A stretch of 11,637 nt of DNA from Crateriforma sp964453205 (lineage in GTDB: Bacteria > Planctomycetota > Planctomycetia > Pirellulales > Pirellulaceae), in NCBI GenBank assembly GCA_964453205.1, contig CAYVRC010000179.1, positions 1 to 11,637 of the forward strand, given 5' to 3'. Under the pieces are notes generated by a model. It did not search any database. It was not told the origin of the DNA and was given only the letters and a program-made list of their open reading frames with translations. Positions 1 through 8,250 of the stretch are shown in pieces. The position numbers were made by a program, and so were the translations under genes. Position 1 is the stretch's first letter; the number at the start of each line of letters is the position of its first letter.

Positions 1-184
1 GATCAACCTACAATTGGTCCCGATGGGGGATGCCGCATAGCGGTTCCTTGAGAGCGACCACCTTTTCTGGGCGCAGTCCCAGACAAGGCGTAGATTCTTC
101 TCGCCCACCGGCCGTGTCCAAGGAGTGGGGCGTCTCCGGACGTCGCGCCCGTCCACGGTTCCCTGGTCGATTCTCCGCGGGTGC
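1..184. other. Left-edge non-coding stretch downstream of glgP
   Basis: No gene can be supported here. The open frames on both strands that cover it run on into the phosphorylase gene in the wrong frame, and their translations are rich in Arg, Ser and Pro with no recognisable motif. On the minus strand this is the 3' flank of glycogen phosphorylase, but I see no clear hairpin followed by a T run that would act as its terminator. The sequence opens with GATC, which could be chance. Confidence 0.5.
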
Positions 185-2647
185 CTATGCCAACGGCTTG
201 GCGTTCCAAATCTCGTCGGCGTATTGGCCGATCGTGCGGTCGCTGCTGAAGAACCCACTGCCGGCGGTGTTCAGGATGCTCATCCGGTCCCACTCGTCTT
301 GATCCGCGTAAGTCTTATCGACCCGCTGTTGGGCATCGATGTAGTCCCGCAGATCGGCGATCGTCAACCAAGGGTCGTGCGGGTTGCGAAGCCCCGAGCA
401 CAACACGTCAAAGATTCCGGGTTCGCGTCGGTTGAAATGTCCGCCTTCCAACAGTTGCATGATACGTTGGATGTCGCGATCCGCCGCGATGATCTCGTTG
501 GGTTGATAATTCAATCGCGTCTTGGCGACCCCTTCGGCATCCAACCCGAACAAGAAAAAGTTTTCTTCGCCGGCGTTCTCGCGAATTTCGATGTTTGCCC
601 CGTCCAGGGTGCCGATCGTCAAAGCGCCGTTCATCATGAACTTCATGTTGCCGGTCCCGCTGGCCTCTTTTCCGGCCGTCGAAATCTGCTCGGACAACTC
701 CGTCGCCGGACAGATGATTTCCATCGAGGAGACGCGATAGTTCGGATAGAAGACGAAATCCAGCAAACCCTCGGTTTTCTTTTCCGCGGCGATCGTTCGC
801 GACACGTCGTTGATCAGCTTGACGATCAGTTTGGCCAGGTGATAACCCGGCGCGGCCTTGCCACCGATCAGGACGCATCGCGGCACCATGCCGTCGGTGT
901 CGTCGCGCAAGATTCGGTCGTAAAGATGGATCACGTGCAACACGTTCAGCAATTGACGCTTGTATTCGTGGATGCGTTTGACCTGCACGTCGTACATCGC
1001 GTCGGCACCGAAATGAATGCCGGTGTTCTTGGCGACCGCCTGGGCCAATTTGGCCTTGTTGGCCTGTTTGACTTCCCGCCAACGGCCGCGGAACTCCCCA
1101 TCGTCGGCAAAGGGGCGAAGCTTCTCGATCTCACTCAAGTCGTTGATCCAGCCGGTCCCGATCGCTTCGCTGATCAGATCACGAAGTCCCGGGTTGCAGT
1201 GGGCCAGCCAGCGTCGTTGCGTCACGCCGTTGGTCTTGTTGTTGAACTTTTCGGGCCACAAAACGTTGAAATCGTGGAACAAGCCGTTTTTCAAAAGTTG
1301 CGTGTGCAAACCCGCCACGCCGTTGACCGAAAAGCTTCCCACGATGGCCAAGTAAGCCATGCGAATGTGTGGATTGTCGCCCTCTTCGATCAAAGACATT
1401 TTGCGACGCATCTCCGTGTCGCCGGGCCATTTCTTTTCGACTTTCGCCAAGAAGCGGGCATTGATTTCGTAAATGATGTCCAGCAATCGCGGCACCAAGC
1501 GATGGAACAACGACACGGACCATCGCTCCAGGGCCTCGGGTAACAGCGTGTGGTTGGTGTAAGCCATGCACCGGGTCGTGATTTTCCAAGCGTCGTCCCA
1601 TTCCAAGCCGTGTTCGTCCATCAACAGCCGCATCAGTTCCGGAACCGCACATGCCGGATGAGTGTCGTTCAGCTGGAAACAGTTCTTTTCGCCGAACTCG
1701 GTGAAGTCTTCTCCGTGTTTCTTGACCCAGTCGGCGATCACGTCTTGGAGACTGGCGGAAACCAGGAAATACTGTTGTTTCAGTCGCAGCTCCTTGCCGT
1801 TTTCGCTGGCGTCGTTGGGGTACAGCACCATCGAAATGTTCTCGGCCAGATTTTTTTCGGCCACCGCTTCGGTGTAACTGCCGGCATTGAATTCGGCCAA
1901 GTTGAAAGCGTCCGATGCTGTCGCTTTCCAAAGCCGCAGCGTGTTCACGGTGCCGTTTCGAAAGCCGGGGATCGGCATGTCGAACGGAACCGCGGTGATG
2001 TCGTGACTGTCGGCCCAGCGACTACGAGCTCGGCCCTGATCGTCTCGGTAATGCTCGACGCGGCCGTAAAAGCGAACCGGACGCGTGTCCTCGGGGCGTT
2101 CGATCTCCCACGGGTTGCCGTCACGTAGCCAGTGATCGGGTTCTTCGACCTGACGTCCGTCTCGGATCCGCTGGTTGAACATCCCGTATTCGTATCGAAT
2201 GCCGTAACCGACGACGGGCAATCGCAGGTTCGCGCAACTGTCCAAGAAACAAGCAGCCAATCGTCCCAGGCCGCCGTTGCCCAAACCGGCATCGAACTCT
2301 TGTTCGGCGACTTCTTCCATTTCCATGCCGTACTGGTGGATCGCCGCGCGGGCGTCCTCGTCGACGTCCAGGTTTTGGATCGCGTTGCTCAGGGACCGGC
2401 CGATCAGAAATTCCAGTGACAGGTAATACACCTTTCGCTGCTCACTGCGGTTCATCTTGAGCTGCGTCGTTCGCCAAGCTTCGACCAGGCGATCCCGGAC
2501 GGCCAGTGCCGCGGCGCGGTACACATAAGGGGCGTCGACCGAATCCGCGTCGCAACCCAGCGTGATGTTCAGGTGGCGGCGAAGTTCCAAGGGGAAACCG
2601 GACAGGAGTTCTTGGGACGGCTTGTTTTCCAGGATGGACGTGGACAT
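185..2647 (-). CDS. glgP: Glycogen/starch/maltodextrin phosphorylase
   Basis: This is a PLP-dependent glycosyltransferase family 35 enzyme (EC 2.4.1.1). It releases glucose-1-phosphate from the non-reducing ends of alpha-1,4-glucans in the cytoplasm. The 820-residue length fits the bacterial family, and conservation runs from end to end. Visible landmarks are GLGNGGLGRLAACFLDS near residue 121, the QLNDTHPA segment, KFNNKTNGVTQRRWL, QVKRIHEYKRQLLN, IGGKAAPGYH, and EASGTGNMKFMMNGA, whose Lys (about residue 669) is the expected Schiff-base lysine for PLP. All these elements look intact. ATG is the chosen start, with a GAAGG-like ribosome site 5 nt upstream. No glgA, glgB, glgC or malQ gene lies beside it, so it stands apart from a glycogen operon in this window. 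An inverted repeat lies about 100 bp upstream. The polymer specificity (glycogen or shorter maltodextrins) cannot be read from the sequence. Confidence 0.97.
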   Translation of the reverse strand: MSTSILENKPSQELLSGFPLELRRHLNITLGCDADSVDAPYVYRAAALAVRDRLVEAWRTTQLKMNRSEQRKVYYLSLEFLIGRSLSNAIQNLDVDEDARAAIHQYGMEMEEVAEQEFDAGLGNGGLGRLAACFLDSCANLRLPVVGYGIRYEYGMFNQRIRDGRQVEEPDHWLRDGNPWEIERPEDTRPVRFYGRVEHYRDDQGRARSRWADSHDITAVPFDMPIPGFRNGTVNTLRLWKATASDAFNLAEFNAGSYTEAVAEKNLAENISMVLYPNDASENGKELRLKQQYFLVSASLQDVIADWVKKHGEDFTEFGEKNCFQLNDTHPACAVPELMRLLMDEHGLEWDDAWKITTRCMAYTNHTLLPEALERWSVSLFHRLVPRLLDIIYEINARFLAKVEKKWPGDTEMRRKMSLIEEGDNPHIRMAYLAIVGSFSVNGVAGLHTQLLKNGLFHDFNVLWPEKFNNKTNGVTQRRWLAHCNPGLRDLISEAIGTGWINDLSEIEKLRPFADDGEFRGRWREVKQANKAKLAQAVAKNTGIHFGADAMYDVQVKRIHEYKRQLLNVLHVIHLYDRILRDDTDGMVPRCVLIGGKAAPGYHLAKLIVKLINDVSRTIAAEKKTEGLLDFVFYPNYRVSSMEIICPATELSEQISTAGKEASGTGNMKFMMNGALTIGTLDGANIEIRENAGEENFFLFGLDAEGVAKTRLNYQPNEIIAADRDIQRIMQLLEGGHFNRREPGIFDVLCSGLRNPHDPWLTIADLRDYIDAQQRVDKTYADQDEWDRMSILNTAGSGFFSSDRTIGQYADEIWNAKPLA

Positions 2648-2652
2648 GCGGA

Positions 2653-2657
2653 CCTTC
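2653..2657 (-). promoter_or_regulatory. Ribosome binding site of glgP
   Basis: The minus strand reads GAAGG 5 nt before the ATG. It is a moderate Shine-Dalgarno match and supports that ATG as the start. Confidence 0.5.
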
Positions 2658-2744
2658 GCTTGGGATTCGGAGTCGATTAGGGCGAGAGTGAAAATCTAGG
2701 TCATCGGTCAAGTCGACGAGCGTCATCCCATCGAATTACCGGAG

Positions 2745-2778
2745 CGTTTTTGACTCGGCAGTCTACGCAGTCAAAAGC
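2745..2778. repeat. Inverted repeat upstream of glgP, possible operator
   Basis: The two arms are TTTTGACT and AGTCAAAA, perfect over 8 bp. They extend by a G-T wobble and two further pairs to about 11 bp, around a 13-nt centre. On the minus strand the interior also holds two GACTGC words nine bases apart. The element lies about 100 bp upstream of the phosphorylase ATG. No T run follows the minus-strand arm, so a simple terminator for the upstream gene is less likely than a protein-binding site. Function is inference. Confidence 0.4.
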
Positions 2779-2828
2779 GGTTCGGTTGACCTAGGCCGCG
2801 CAACGCTCCTGATCCGGCCCCGAAAGGC

Positions 2829-2853
2829 CAAAAACGGGGGTTTCCTGTCCCCT
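2829..2853 (-). terminator. Weak intrinsic terminator after the MBL-fold gene
   Basis: On the minus strand, about 35 bp past the stop of the MBL-fold gene, GGGG and CCCC pair around an 8-nt A-rich loop and are followed by CGTTTTT. The stem is short, so this is a tentative call. It would separate that gene from glycogen phosphorylase downstream. Confidence 0.3.
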
Positions 2854-2886
2854 GACACCGCCGGTTGCCCGAAACCGCGCGGGAAT

Positions 2887-4491
2887 TCACTGTTTCAAAG
2901 CCGCCGTGACGCGATCGATCAGCGCGTGCCGCTCGGCCGCCTGTTGGGTGTTTTCCAATTTTTGACCGAGTTCCAAGATGAACGCCGCGTAGTCGTTGTA
3001 CCAGTCCCGCTGCAGTTCGGTTTCCTGGATTCGGTGCTGGGCGACGCCCTTGGATTCGGCCACGCCGGCGACCAGTTCGAAAACCTCGTCGAACGCGGGC
3101 GCGTAGATGCGGTTCGGATCCCACCCTTTCTGGATCAACAGTTCGGTCAACCCGGCCCGCGCGTCGTCTTCGCCGTGGTTCAAAAAGACCGCCCCGGAAA
3201 CATCGCCCCGCTCGACGATCCAGTCCACCAGTTCGCCTTGATCGGCGTGGGCGCTGTAATTGCCCAGACGGCGGATCTGAGCGGCGACCCGAAAGGATTT
3301 GCCGTGGATCCGGACGTCCTTGGCACCGCTGGTGATGATATGGCCGAGAGTCCCCGGCGCCTGGTATCCCACGAACAGGATCGTGGCCTGCTTGCGAAAA
3401 ATGTTGTTCGCCAAATGATGCTTGATGCGACCGGCGTTGCACATGCCGCTGGCCGAAATGATGATCGCACCCTGAGTGACTTGGTTGACCGCCTTGCTTT
3501 CGGCGACGCTTTGCACCAAGCGAAAATTTTTGTGACGAAACAGGTCCGCGGCAGCCACTTCGACGTCTTCGAAGTCAGCCGCGTATTTGATGAACACTTC
3601 GGTGGCCTTGAGCGCCAACGGCGAATCCAAATAGACCTTCGCGTCGGGAATCTGTTCGGTCGCGAGCAAGTAACCGATGTCGTGCAAAAGTTCCTGACTG
3701 CGCTCGACCGCGAAGGACGGAATCACGACGTTGCCGCCCCGCTCCAGCGCCGCGGTCAATTCCGCCTTCATCGCGTCGCGACGCTTTTCCAGCGTGTAAT
3801 CATCGCGGTCACGGTTGCCGTACGTGCTTTCACAAACCAGGTAGTCGAAACTTTGTGGTGCATCGGGTTCGGGATGAAAGGCTTTTTCGTCCGGACCGAG
3901 GTCGCCGGAGAACAGCATCCGCAAGGGACGGGCGTTCTCCGATTCGTTTCCACCGGCTTGGGAAGCGGAAATATCGATCTGGATCGACGCCGATCCCAAC
4001 AGGTGGCCGGCATTCCAGTATCGGGCGCGGATGCCCGGCGCGACGTCGATCCAAGTTTCGTAGTCCACCGGGCGGCACAGGGCGAGCGCTGCCGCGGCGT
4101 CCTGTTTCGTGTACATCGGCTCGAGCGGTTCCAGGTCCATCCGACGACGTTTCCGGTTCAACCTCTCCGCATTGGATTCTTGGATGTACGCCGAATCGGG
4201 CAGCATGAATTGCAACAGATCGCACGTCGGCTCGGTCGCGTAAATCGGACCGTCAAACCCGGCCTTGACCAGTTTCGGAATCAAACCGCTGTGATCGATG
4301 TGCGCGTGGGTCAGCAGCAGAAAATCGACCTCAGCAGCATCAAAGGGGAACGGCTGATAGTTCAAGTCTTGCGTGGTTCGGTTGCCTTGAAACAAGCCGC
4401 AATCGACCAAGAACTTAAGGTCAGTCGTTTCGACCAAAGAACAGGAACCCGTGACGGTACCGGCTGCACCGCAAAATCGAAGGTTGGCCAT
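2887..4491 (-). CDS. Beta-CASP metallo-beta-lactamase RNase-like protein
   Basis: This is a predicted zinc-dependent ribonuclease of the CPSF-73/RMMBL group, acting on RNA in the cytoplasm. In ATG numbering the metal motif THAHIDH covers residues 61-67, with further ligands in NAGHLLGS (about 163) and FSGDLG (about 197). The beta-CASP part carries ESTYG (about 221-225) and ISASGM. The RMMBL part carries NYSAHADQGEL (His about 415) and FLNHGE (His about 439). All expected catalytic positions are present. About 60 helical, charged residues follow the RMMBL domain to the C-terminus, ending in VTAALKQ. The length of 534 residues is typical of bacterial members with this architecture. A TTG immediately precedes the ATG in frame; I chose the ATG. 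No strong Shine-Dalgarno is visible. The gene stands alone between dodecin and glgP, and its RNA substrate cannot be told from the sequence. Confidence 0.94.
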   Translation of the reverse strand: MANLRFCGAAGTVTGSCSLVETTDLKFLVDCGLFQGNRTTQDLNYQPFPFDAAEVDFLLLTHAHIDHSGLIPKLVKAGFDGPIYATEPTCDLLQFMLPDSAYIQESNAERLNRKRRRMDLEPLEPMYTKQDAAAALALCRPVDYETWIDVAPGIRARYWNAGHLLGSASIQIDISASQAGGNESENARPLRMLFSGDLGPDEKAFHPEPDAPQSFDYLVCESTYGNRDRDDYTLEKRRDAMKAELTAALERGGNVVIPSFAVERSQELLHDIGYLLATEQIPDAKVYLDSPLALKATEVFIKYAADFEDVEVAAADLFRHKNFRLVQSVAESKAVNQVTQGAIIISASGMCNAGRIKHHLANNIFRKQATILFVGYQAPGTLGHIITSGAKDVRIHGKSFRVAAQIRRLGNYSAHADQGELVDWIVERGDVSGAVFLNHGEDDARAGLTELLIQKGWDPNRIYAPAFDEVFELVAGVAESKGVAQHRIQETELQRDWYNDYAAFILELGQKLENTQQAAERHALIDRVTAALKQ

Positions 4492-4652
4492 CAAGGGTCT
4501 CGTGAGGAAAGATGCATGACCGTGGGCTGAAAATACACTCGCAACGGCCTGGGCCGGGACGCTGTCGGTCCGGGGCGGACCCGCGGCGACGCCCTGTCAT
4601 GCTGCCGACGCCGCGATCGAGTGTTCGCTTGCTGAGGTGTCCCGCGGACGTT

Positions 4653-4859
4653 TCAGTCCAGCGTGAATCCGATCTTGACGGTGACTTGCCAGTGTTGGAC
4701 CTTGCCCTCACTGATGGAGCCCCGTGTTTCGGTGACCTCGAACCAACTCAACCCGCGAACGGTTCGGGCGGCGTGCATGATCGCGTTTTCGACGGCTTCT
4801 TCGATCGACACGGTCGATGTGCCGGTGATCTCGATCTTTTTATAAGTGTGATGAGGCAT
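4653..4859 (-). CDS. Dodecin family flavin-binding protein
   Basis: This small 68-residue protein matches the dodecin family, which forms hollow dodecamers that store flavins and protect them from light or side reactions in the cytoplasm. Family landmarks are the N-terminal YKKIEITGTS strand, the helix SIEEAVENAI, the flavin-stacking Trp in RGLSWFEV (residue 39 by my count), and the C-terminal strands with GSISEGKVQHWQVTVKIGF. Length and motif spacing are exactly those of the family. The start is fixed by an AGGA ribosome site 7 nt upstream. It has its own flanking gaps of about 160-175 bp and so is probably transcribed alone. No flavin-biosynthesis gene adjoins it. The bound flavin (FMN, FAD, riboflavin or lumichrome) is not readable here. 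Confidence 0.95.
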   Translation of the reverse strand: MPHHTYKKIEITGTSTVSIEEAVENAIMHAARTVRGLSWFEVTETRGSISEGKVQHWQVTVKIGFTLD

Positions 4860-4866
4860 GTCGGAT

Positions 4867-4870
4867 TCCT
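4867..4870 (-). promoter_or_regulatory. Ribosome binding site of the dodecin gene
   Basis: The minus strand reads AGGA with 7 nt before the ATG. The spacing is good and confirms the short reading frame as a real gene. Confidence 0.55.
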
Positions 4871-5034
4871 AGTTGAGGGGGACGTTGGAAGTTGCCTGTC
4901 AATATAGCGGTGCCGGGAATGAGCCGGTGCGGCGGGAGGTCCGGGTGCGTCAATTTAATGACGGGTCGGCGACGGCTGAATCGACCGCAGAGCCTTTTCT
5001 TGCGGCAGGATCCTGTCGCCGGTCTATCTGCGGT

Positions 5035-8000
5035 TCACCGTTTTCGAAACTCCGACAACAATTCCAACACGTCGGCCAGTTCTTGTTTCGTCATCGAGCC
5101 GTCCAGACCCGCCGGCATGATCGACGTGTCACTGTCTTGACGGATTTCGATTTGATCCTTGCGGATCTTGATCGAGCCATCAATCCCCGTGGCCAGTTCC
5201 AATTCCTCGGATGTTTCGCTTTGAACCAAGCCGTTGAAAACCGCTCCGTCGACCGTCAAGATTCGCACGCTGCGGTAGCCTTGGGCAAGGTGAGCACTGG
5301 GATACACGATCGCTTCCAACAGGTTCGATCGTGAACGCGTCCTGCCGATTCTGGTCAGTTCCGGGCCGATCCGGCCCCCGACGTAGCCGAAACGATGACA
5401 CTTGCCACACGCCGATTTTTCGCCGTGGAAAATTCGCATGCCTCGGACCATGTCCCCTGGGGGCAATTCAGACATCAGCGTCGACAGCGTGTGGGCGACG
5501 TCGGCCGGCGGCCGCGATAGTTCTTCGGCGACTTGCTCGGCACGCTCGGAAAACGAGTCGTAGCGGTCGAAAACGTTGACCAGAAATTCTTTCGGAAGCG
5601 TGCGGGCCACCTTGTATTCAGGTAACCGCCGAAGCAACCGTCCGGCAGCGGTTTCGCCGCTGCCGGCAATCGCAGCGACCATCGTCGGAAACACCGACGT
5701 CGTCGCGTCGTTCAATCGGTTCAGCAGCTCTTCGGCGGCATGCCGGTCGATGGGCAAACGGCGGACGACGCGACCGGCAAGGGAGCTCACGCGGCCGTCC
5801 CCCGCGGCCGAAAGGGCGTCGACCAACACGCCGGAAAGCCCATGCCGATCGGCCGGCACGCCCGCGGGGATCGCCGCGGCAAAACGCAAACGATCGATCA
5901 ACGCCGATCGTTCATCCGAGGCCGAATCGATCCAGCGGTCGGTCGTGCGTCGATGGTCCGACGGATCGAGTTCGGCCTCGGATAGCCAATCGGCCAACTG
6001 CAATTTCGTTTCACGATCCGCCGAGTCGATCATCCGATCCAGCGGGCGGTCCCAACCGGCGGGGATGGTTGTGATCGGAATCGACGCGACCAGTTGCAAA
6101 CTCTCCCGATGCCCGACCGGTTCGTTCAGCGTGTCGAGCACTCGCCCGTTGACTTCGGGCTGATCGATCCGAGCGGCCAAAATCGCGGCCACCTGCGTCC
6201 GCAGCGACGACCCGGCGGGGGACCGTTTCCAAATCTTGATCAGAGCGTCGACATGTTCCTCGGACCGGTTCGTGCCGCGAGCTAGCGTTTCGGCGGCGAG
6301 CCGCTGAAGCTGCTCGTCATCGTTTTGCAGCAAGCGAAACGCGTCGGCCGATGCCACCCGCGTCGGGGCGATCTGACCCAGAACCGTCAAGGCGGCCAGT
6401 TTTTCGGCGGTCGATCTCGATTCCGCCAAGTATTCGACCAAGGCATCGGGACGATCGAGTCGGATCAGGGCGTAACGCAGCGAATGTTGCAAAACCCGGT
6501 CACCGGCATCGGACCGGGCGACGACCGTCATCAGGTCGGCGACGTCGTCTTCGTTGCCATGCCGTCCCGTCCACTCCGCGGCGGCGCGTCGGACGCCTGC
6601 GTCGGGCGAGGACACCAGCAACTCACCGACGCGACGCGGGGCCAGTTCCCCCGCGTGCATCGCCGCCATCAACGTGGCGTGATGGACCTCAGGTGATCGA
6701 TCATCATCGAGTAACCACTCGAACAGTTCGATCGCTTCGGTGCCGCCGATGCGGGCCGAGACCCAGGCGATCCTGGACGCCACGGCGGCGGTCAGCGGGC
6801 TTCGACGCAACGCACGGCGAAGCGCCGGGACCGATTCGGCCGGGTGATCGACCAGCCAGTCGGACGCGCGATCACGGACGACAAAACTCGGGTCGTTCAG
6901 CTTCGCCACGGCGGCTTCGGCATCCGTGTCGGCCCAGTCGATCGCGATCCGTTTCGATCGTTCGGCATCGACCCGACGGAGCCGATAAACACCGCCGGGT
7001 GATCGTTTCCCTTCCGCACCGCTGCTGGGGCAACACAGGTCGTACCAGTCTCCGGTGTCCAAGAAAACGACGGATCCGTCGAAATCTTCGATCACATCGG
7101 TCGGGTGAAAGTCCAAACGGTCGCAGGTGACAAGGTCGGTGTCCAGCGTGCGGTACGTGGCCCCGTCGGCGATCAAAGTGTGTTGCGAAAGCCGACGCAA
7201 GTTGAACTGCGCACAAACCAAAACGTCGCCCGGATCCGAACCGAAGCGTCGTCGCATCAGTCCGCTGGGCGCGGCCGGTCCCAAGTGTGTCATCACGGGC
7301 ATGACGTCACCGGTTCGCGGCAAATCGTCGATCACGCGGTGAATCTTACCGAACACGCTGCCGTGGACCGCGTGAGCGATCCCGTCGCGACGTCCGTCGG
7401 CGGGATGTTGCAAGAAAGTGCTCGTAAAGAACTTCTCGCCGTTGCCCAGGAACGCCAGTTCGATCGGATTGTCCATGCCGCCCGACGTCACGATCTCGAC
7501 ACGGCCGCCTTCGGGACGCTTGCGAAGAATGTGCGCCGCTTCGGACACGACAGTCGTGCCGTCGGTCAGACGGTGAGTCTGTTTGCCGAACGCGCCTTTG
7601 CACCAATAAATCCAACCGTCGGGCCCCAAGTACGGGCCGTGTAGATCGTTCGCACAGTAGGTGACCGTGCCACCGTCATGCCAGACCTCTCGTGATTCAC
7701 AAATGCCGTCACCGTCGGCATCGGTCAGCTTCCAAACGCTGGGCGGCGCGGACACGAAGATGTCATTGCCGTGACAAAGCACGCCCGAATAAAAGCTGAG
7801 GTCTTGGGCGGCCACGATGCGACGATCGAAAACACCATCGCCGTCGTCATCGATCAATCGCAGCACGCTGTGAGGCTTGGTTTCGAGTTGTTCTCGAACA
7901 CTGTCTTCGGCACCCGCCGAACTGACCACGACCAAGCGTCCTTGATCGTCCCAATCGCAAACCGTCGGACGAGTGACAAGATCTTCGCCGGCAATCTTCG

Positions 8001-8121
8001 TCAGTTCGTACCCTTCGGCCACTCGAAAGCGAAAACCGTCCCGCTGCGCTTCGGCGGCGTCGGACCGGAAACAGGCGAGCATCAAGACCAAGGGCAAAAC
8101 GAAAAAACGACGGTTCCACAT
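5035..8121 (-). CDS. PVC-type membrane-bound dehydrogenase / heme-binding protein
   Basis: This is a large exported protein of the Pirellula/Verrucomicrobium type. An N-terminal dehydrogenase-like beta-propeller (about residues 30-400) holds two acidic DxDGDG loops, DDDGDGVFD and DADGDGICE, that look calcium-binding. A long helical stretch follows (about 410-890) whose Ala/Leu/Arg pattern resembles HEAT repeats. The C-terminal cytochrome c-like domain carries CGKCH at residues 905-909, followed by GPELTRIG and SIMPAGLDGS, where the Met may be the distal heme ligand. Residues 1-25 (MWNRRFF, a hydrophobic core, then AEA) form a signal peptide. The sequence MLAC also resembles an imperfect lipobox. 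The ATG chosen has a strong GGAGAGGA site; an upstream in-frame GTG would bury the signal peptide and is rejected. The substrate is unknown. The family is greatly expanded in planctomycetes and is often assumed to serve sugar or polysaccharide oxidation, which is inference here. Confidence 0.93.
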   Translation of the reverse strand: MWNRRFFVLPLVLMLACFRSDAAEAQRDGFRFRVAEGYELTKIAGEDLVTRPTVCDWDDQGRLVVVSSAGAEDSVREQLETKPHSVLRLIDDDGDGVFDRRIVAAQDLSFYSGVLCHGNDIFVSAPPSVWKLTDADGDGICESREVWHDGGTVTYCANDLHGPYLGPDGWIYWCKGAFGKQTHRLTDGTTVVSEAAHILRKRPEGGRVEIVTSGGMDNPIELAFLGNGEKFFTSTFLQHPADGRRDGIAHAVHGSVFGKIHRVIDDLPRTGDVMPVMTHLGPAAPSGLMRRRFGSDPGDVLVCAQFNLRRLSQHTLIADGATYRTLDTDLVTCDRLDFHPTDVIEDFDGSVVFLDTGDWYDLCCPSSGAEGKRSPGGVYRLRRVDAERSKRIAIDWADTDAEAAVAKLNDPSFVVRDRASDWLVDHPAESVPALRRALRRSPLTAAVASRIAWVSARIGGTEAIELFEWLLDDDRSPEVHHATLMAAMHAGELAPRRVGELLVSSPDAGVRRAAAEWTGRHGNEDDVADLMTVVARSDAGDRVLQHSLRYALIRLDRPDALVEYLAESRSTAEKLAALTVLGQIAPTRVASADAFRLLQNDDEQLQRLAAETLARGTNRSEEHVDALIKIWKRSPAGSSLRTQVAAILAARIDQPEVNGRVLDTLNEPVGHRESLQLVASIPITTIPAGWDRPLDRMIDSADRETKLQLADWLSEAELDPSDHRRTTDRWIDSASDERSALIDRLRFAAAIPAGVPADRHGLSGVLVDALSAAGDGRVSSLAGRVVRRLPIDRHAAEELLNRLNDATTSVFPTMVAAIAGSGETAAGRLLRRLPEYKVARTLPKEFLVNVFDRYDSFSERAEQVAEELSRPPADVAHTLSTLMSELPPGDMVRGMRIFHGEKSACGKCHRFGYVGGRIGPELTRIGRTRSRSNLLEAIVYPSAHLAQGYRSVRILTVDGAVFNGLVQSETSEELELATGIDGSIKIRKDQIEIRQDSDTSIMPAGLDGSMTKQELADVLELLSEFRKR

Positions 8122-8126
8122 GGCGG

Positions 8127-8134
8127 TCCTCTCC
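8127..8134 (-). promoter_or_regulatory. Strong ribosome binding site of the PVC-type heme protein
   Basis: GGAGAGGA lies 5 nt before the ATG on the minus strand. It decides the start in favour of the frame beginning with the signal peptide rather than the GTG 69 bases upstream. Confidence 0.75.
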
Positions 8135-8250
8135 ACGAGTTCGGCGACACCGTCAGGGGCCGGGACGACTGCCCCCGAAAACGTGAACACCAGGATAGCC
8201 GATGATCGGTTTTCTCGCCTTGTCGGCGATGCCAGACGACGGGCCGGGGG

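Noticed and set aside
125..1543. A 472-codon plus-strand open frame antisense to glycogen phosphorylase
   Set aside because: The minus strand is unmistakable GlgP over its whole length, and the antisense translation has no recognisable domain.
2926..4530. A 534-codon open frame on the plus strand antisense to the MBL-fold gene
   Set aside because: It is an artefact of GC-rich codon use in the real gene. Its translation shows no family motif, while the opposite strand has a complete set of metal ligands.
4567..4581. GGTCC/GGACC hairpin between the dodecin and MBL genes
   Set aside because: The stem is only 5 bp and has no T run on either strand. It is expected by chance in GC-rich sequence.
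4897..4906. TTGACA and TATATT words upstream of dodecin as a promoter
   Set aside because: The two words overlap and cannot serve as -35 and -10 of one promoter. Neither has a well-spaced partner.
4985..5005. CCGCA/TGCGG stem-loop after the heme protein gene as a terminator
   Set aside because: The stem is short and the loop long, and the minus-strand side is not followed by T residues.
6351..7130. A long Arg/Pro-rich open frame on the plus strand inside the heme protein gene
   Set aside because: Its composition is that of a shadow frame, and it lies wholly within a well-supported coding region.
8122..8190. Upstream GTG extension of the heme protein by 23 residues
   Set aside because: It would place the signal peptide inside the protein, and the strong GGAGAGGA site belongs to the downstream ATG.
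8199..8225. Small palindromes (CCGATGATCGG, TCGCC/GGCGA) between the helicase and heme protein genes
   Set aside because: Each has 5 bp or fewer of usable stem, and the helicase-sense strand continues with A rather than T residues, so no terminator can be claimed.
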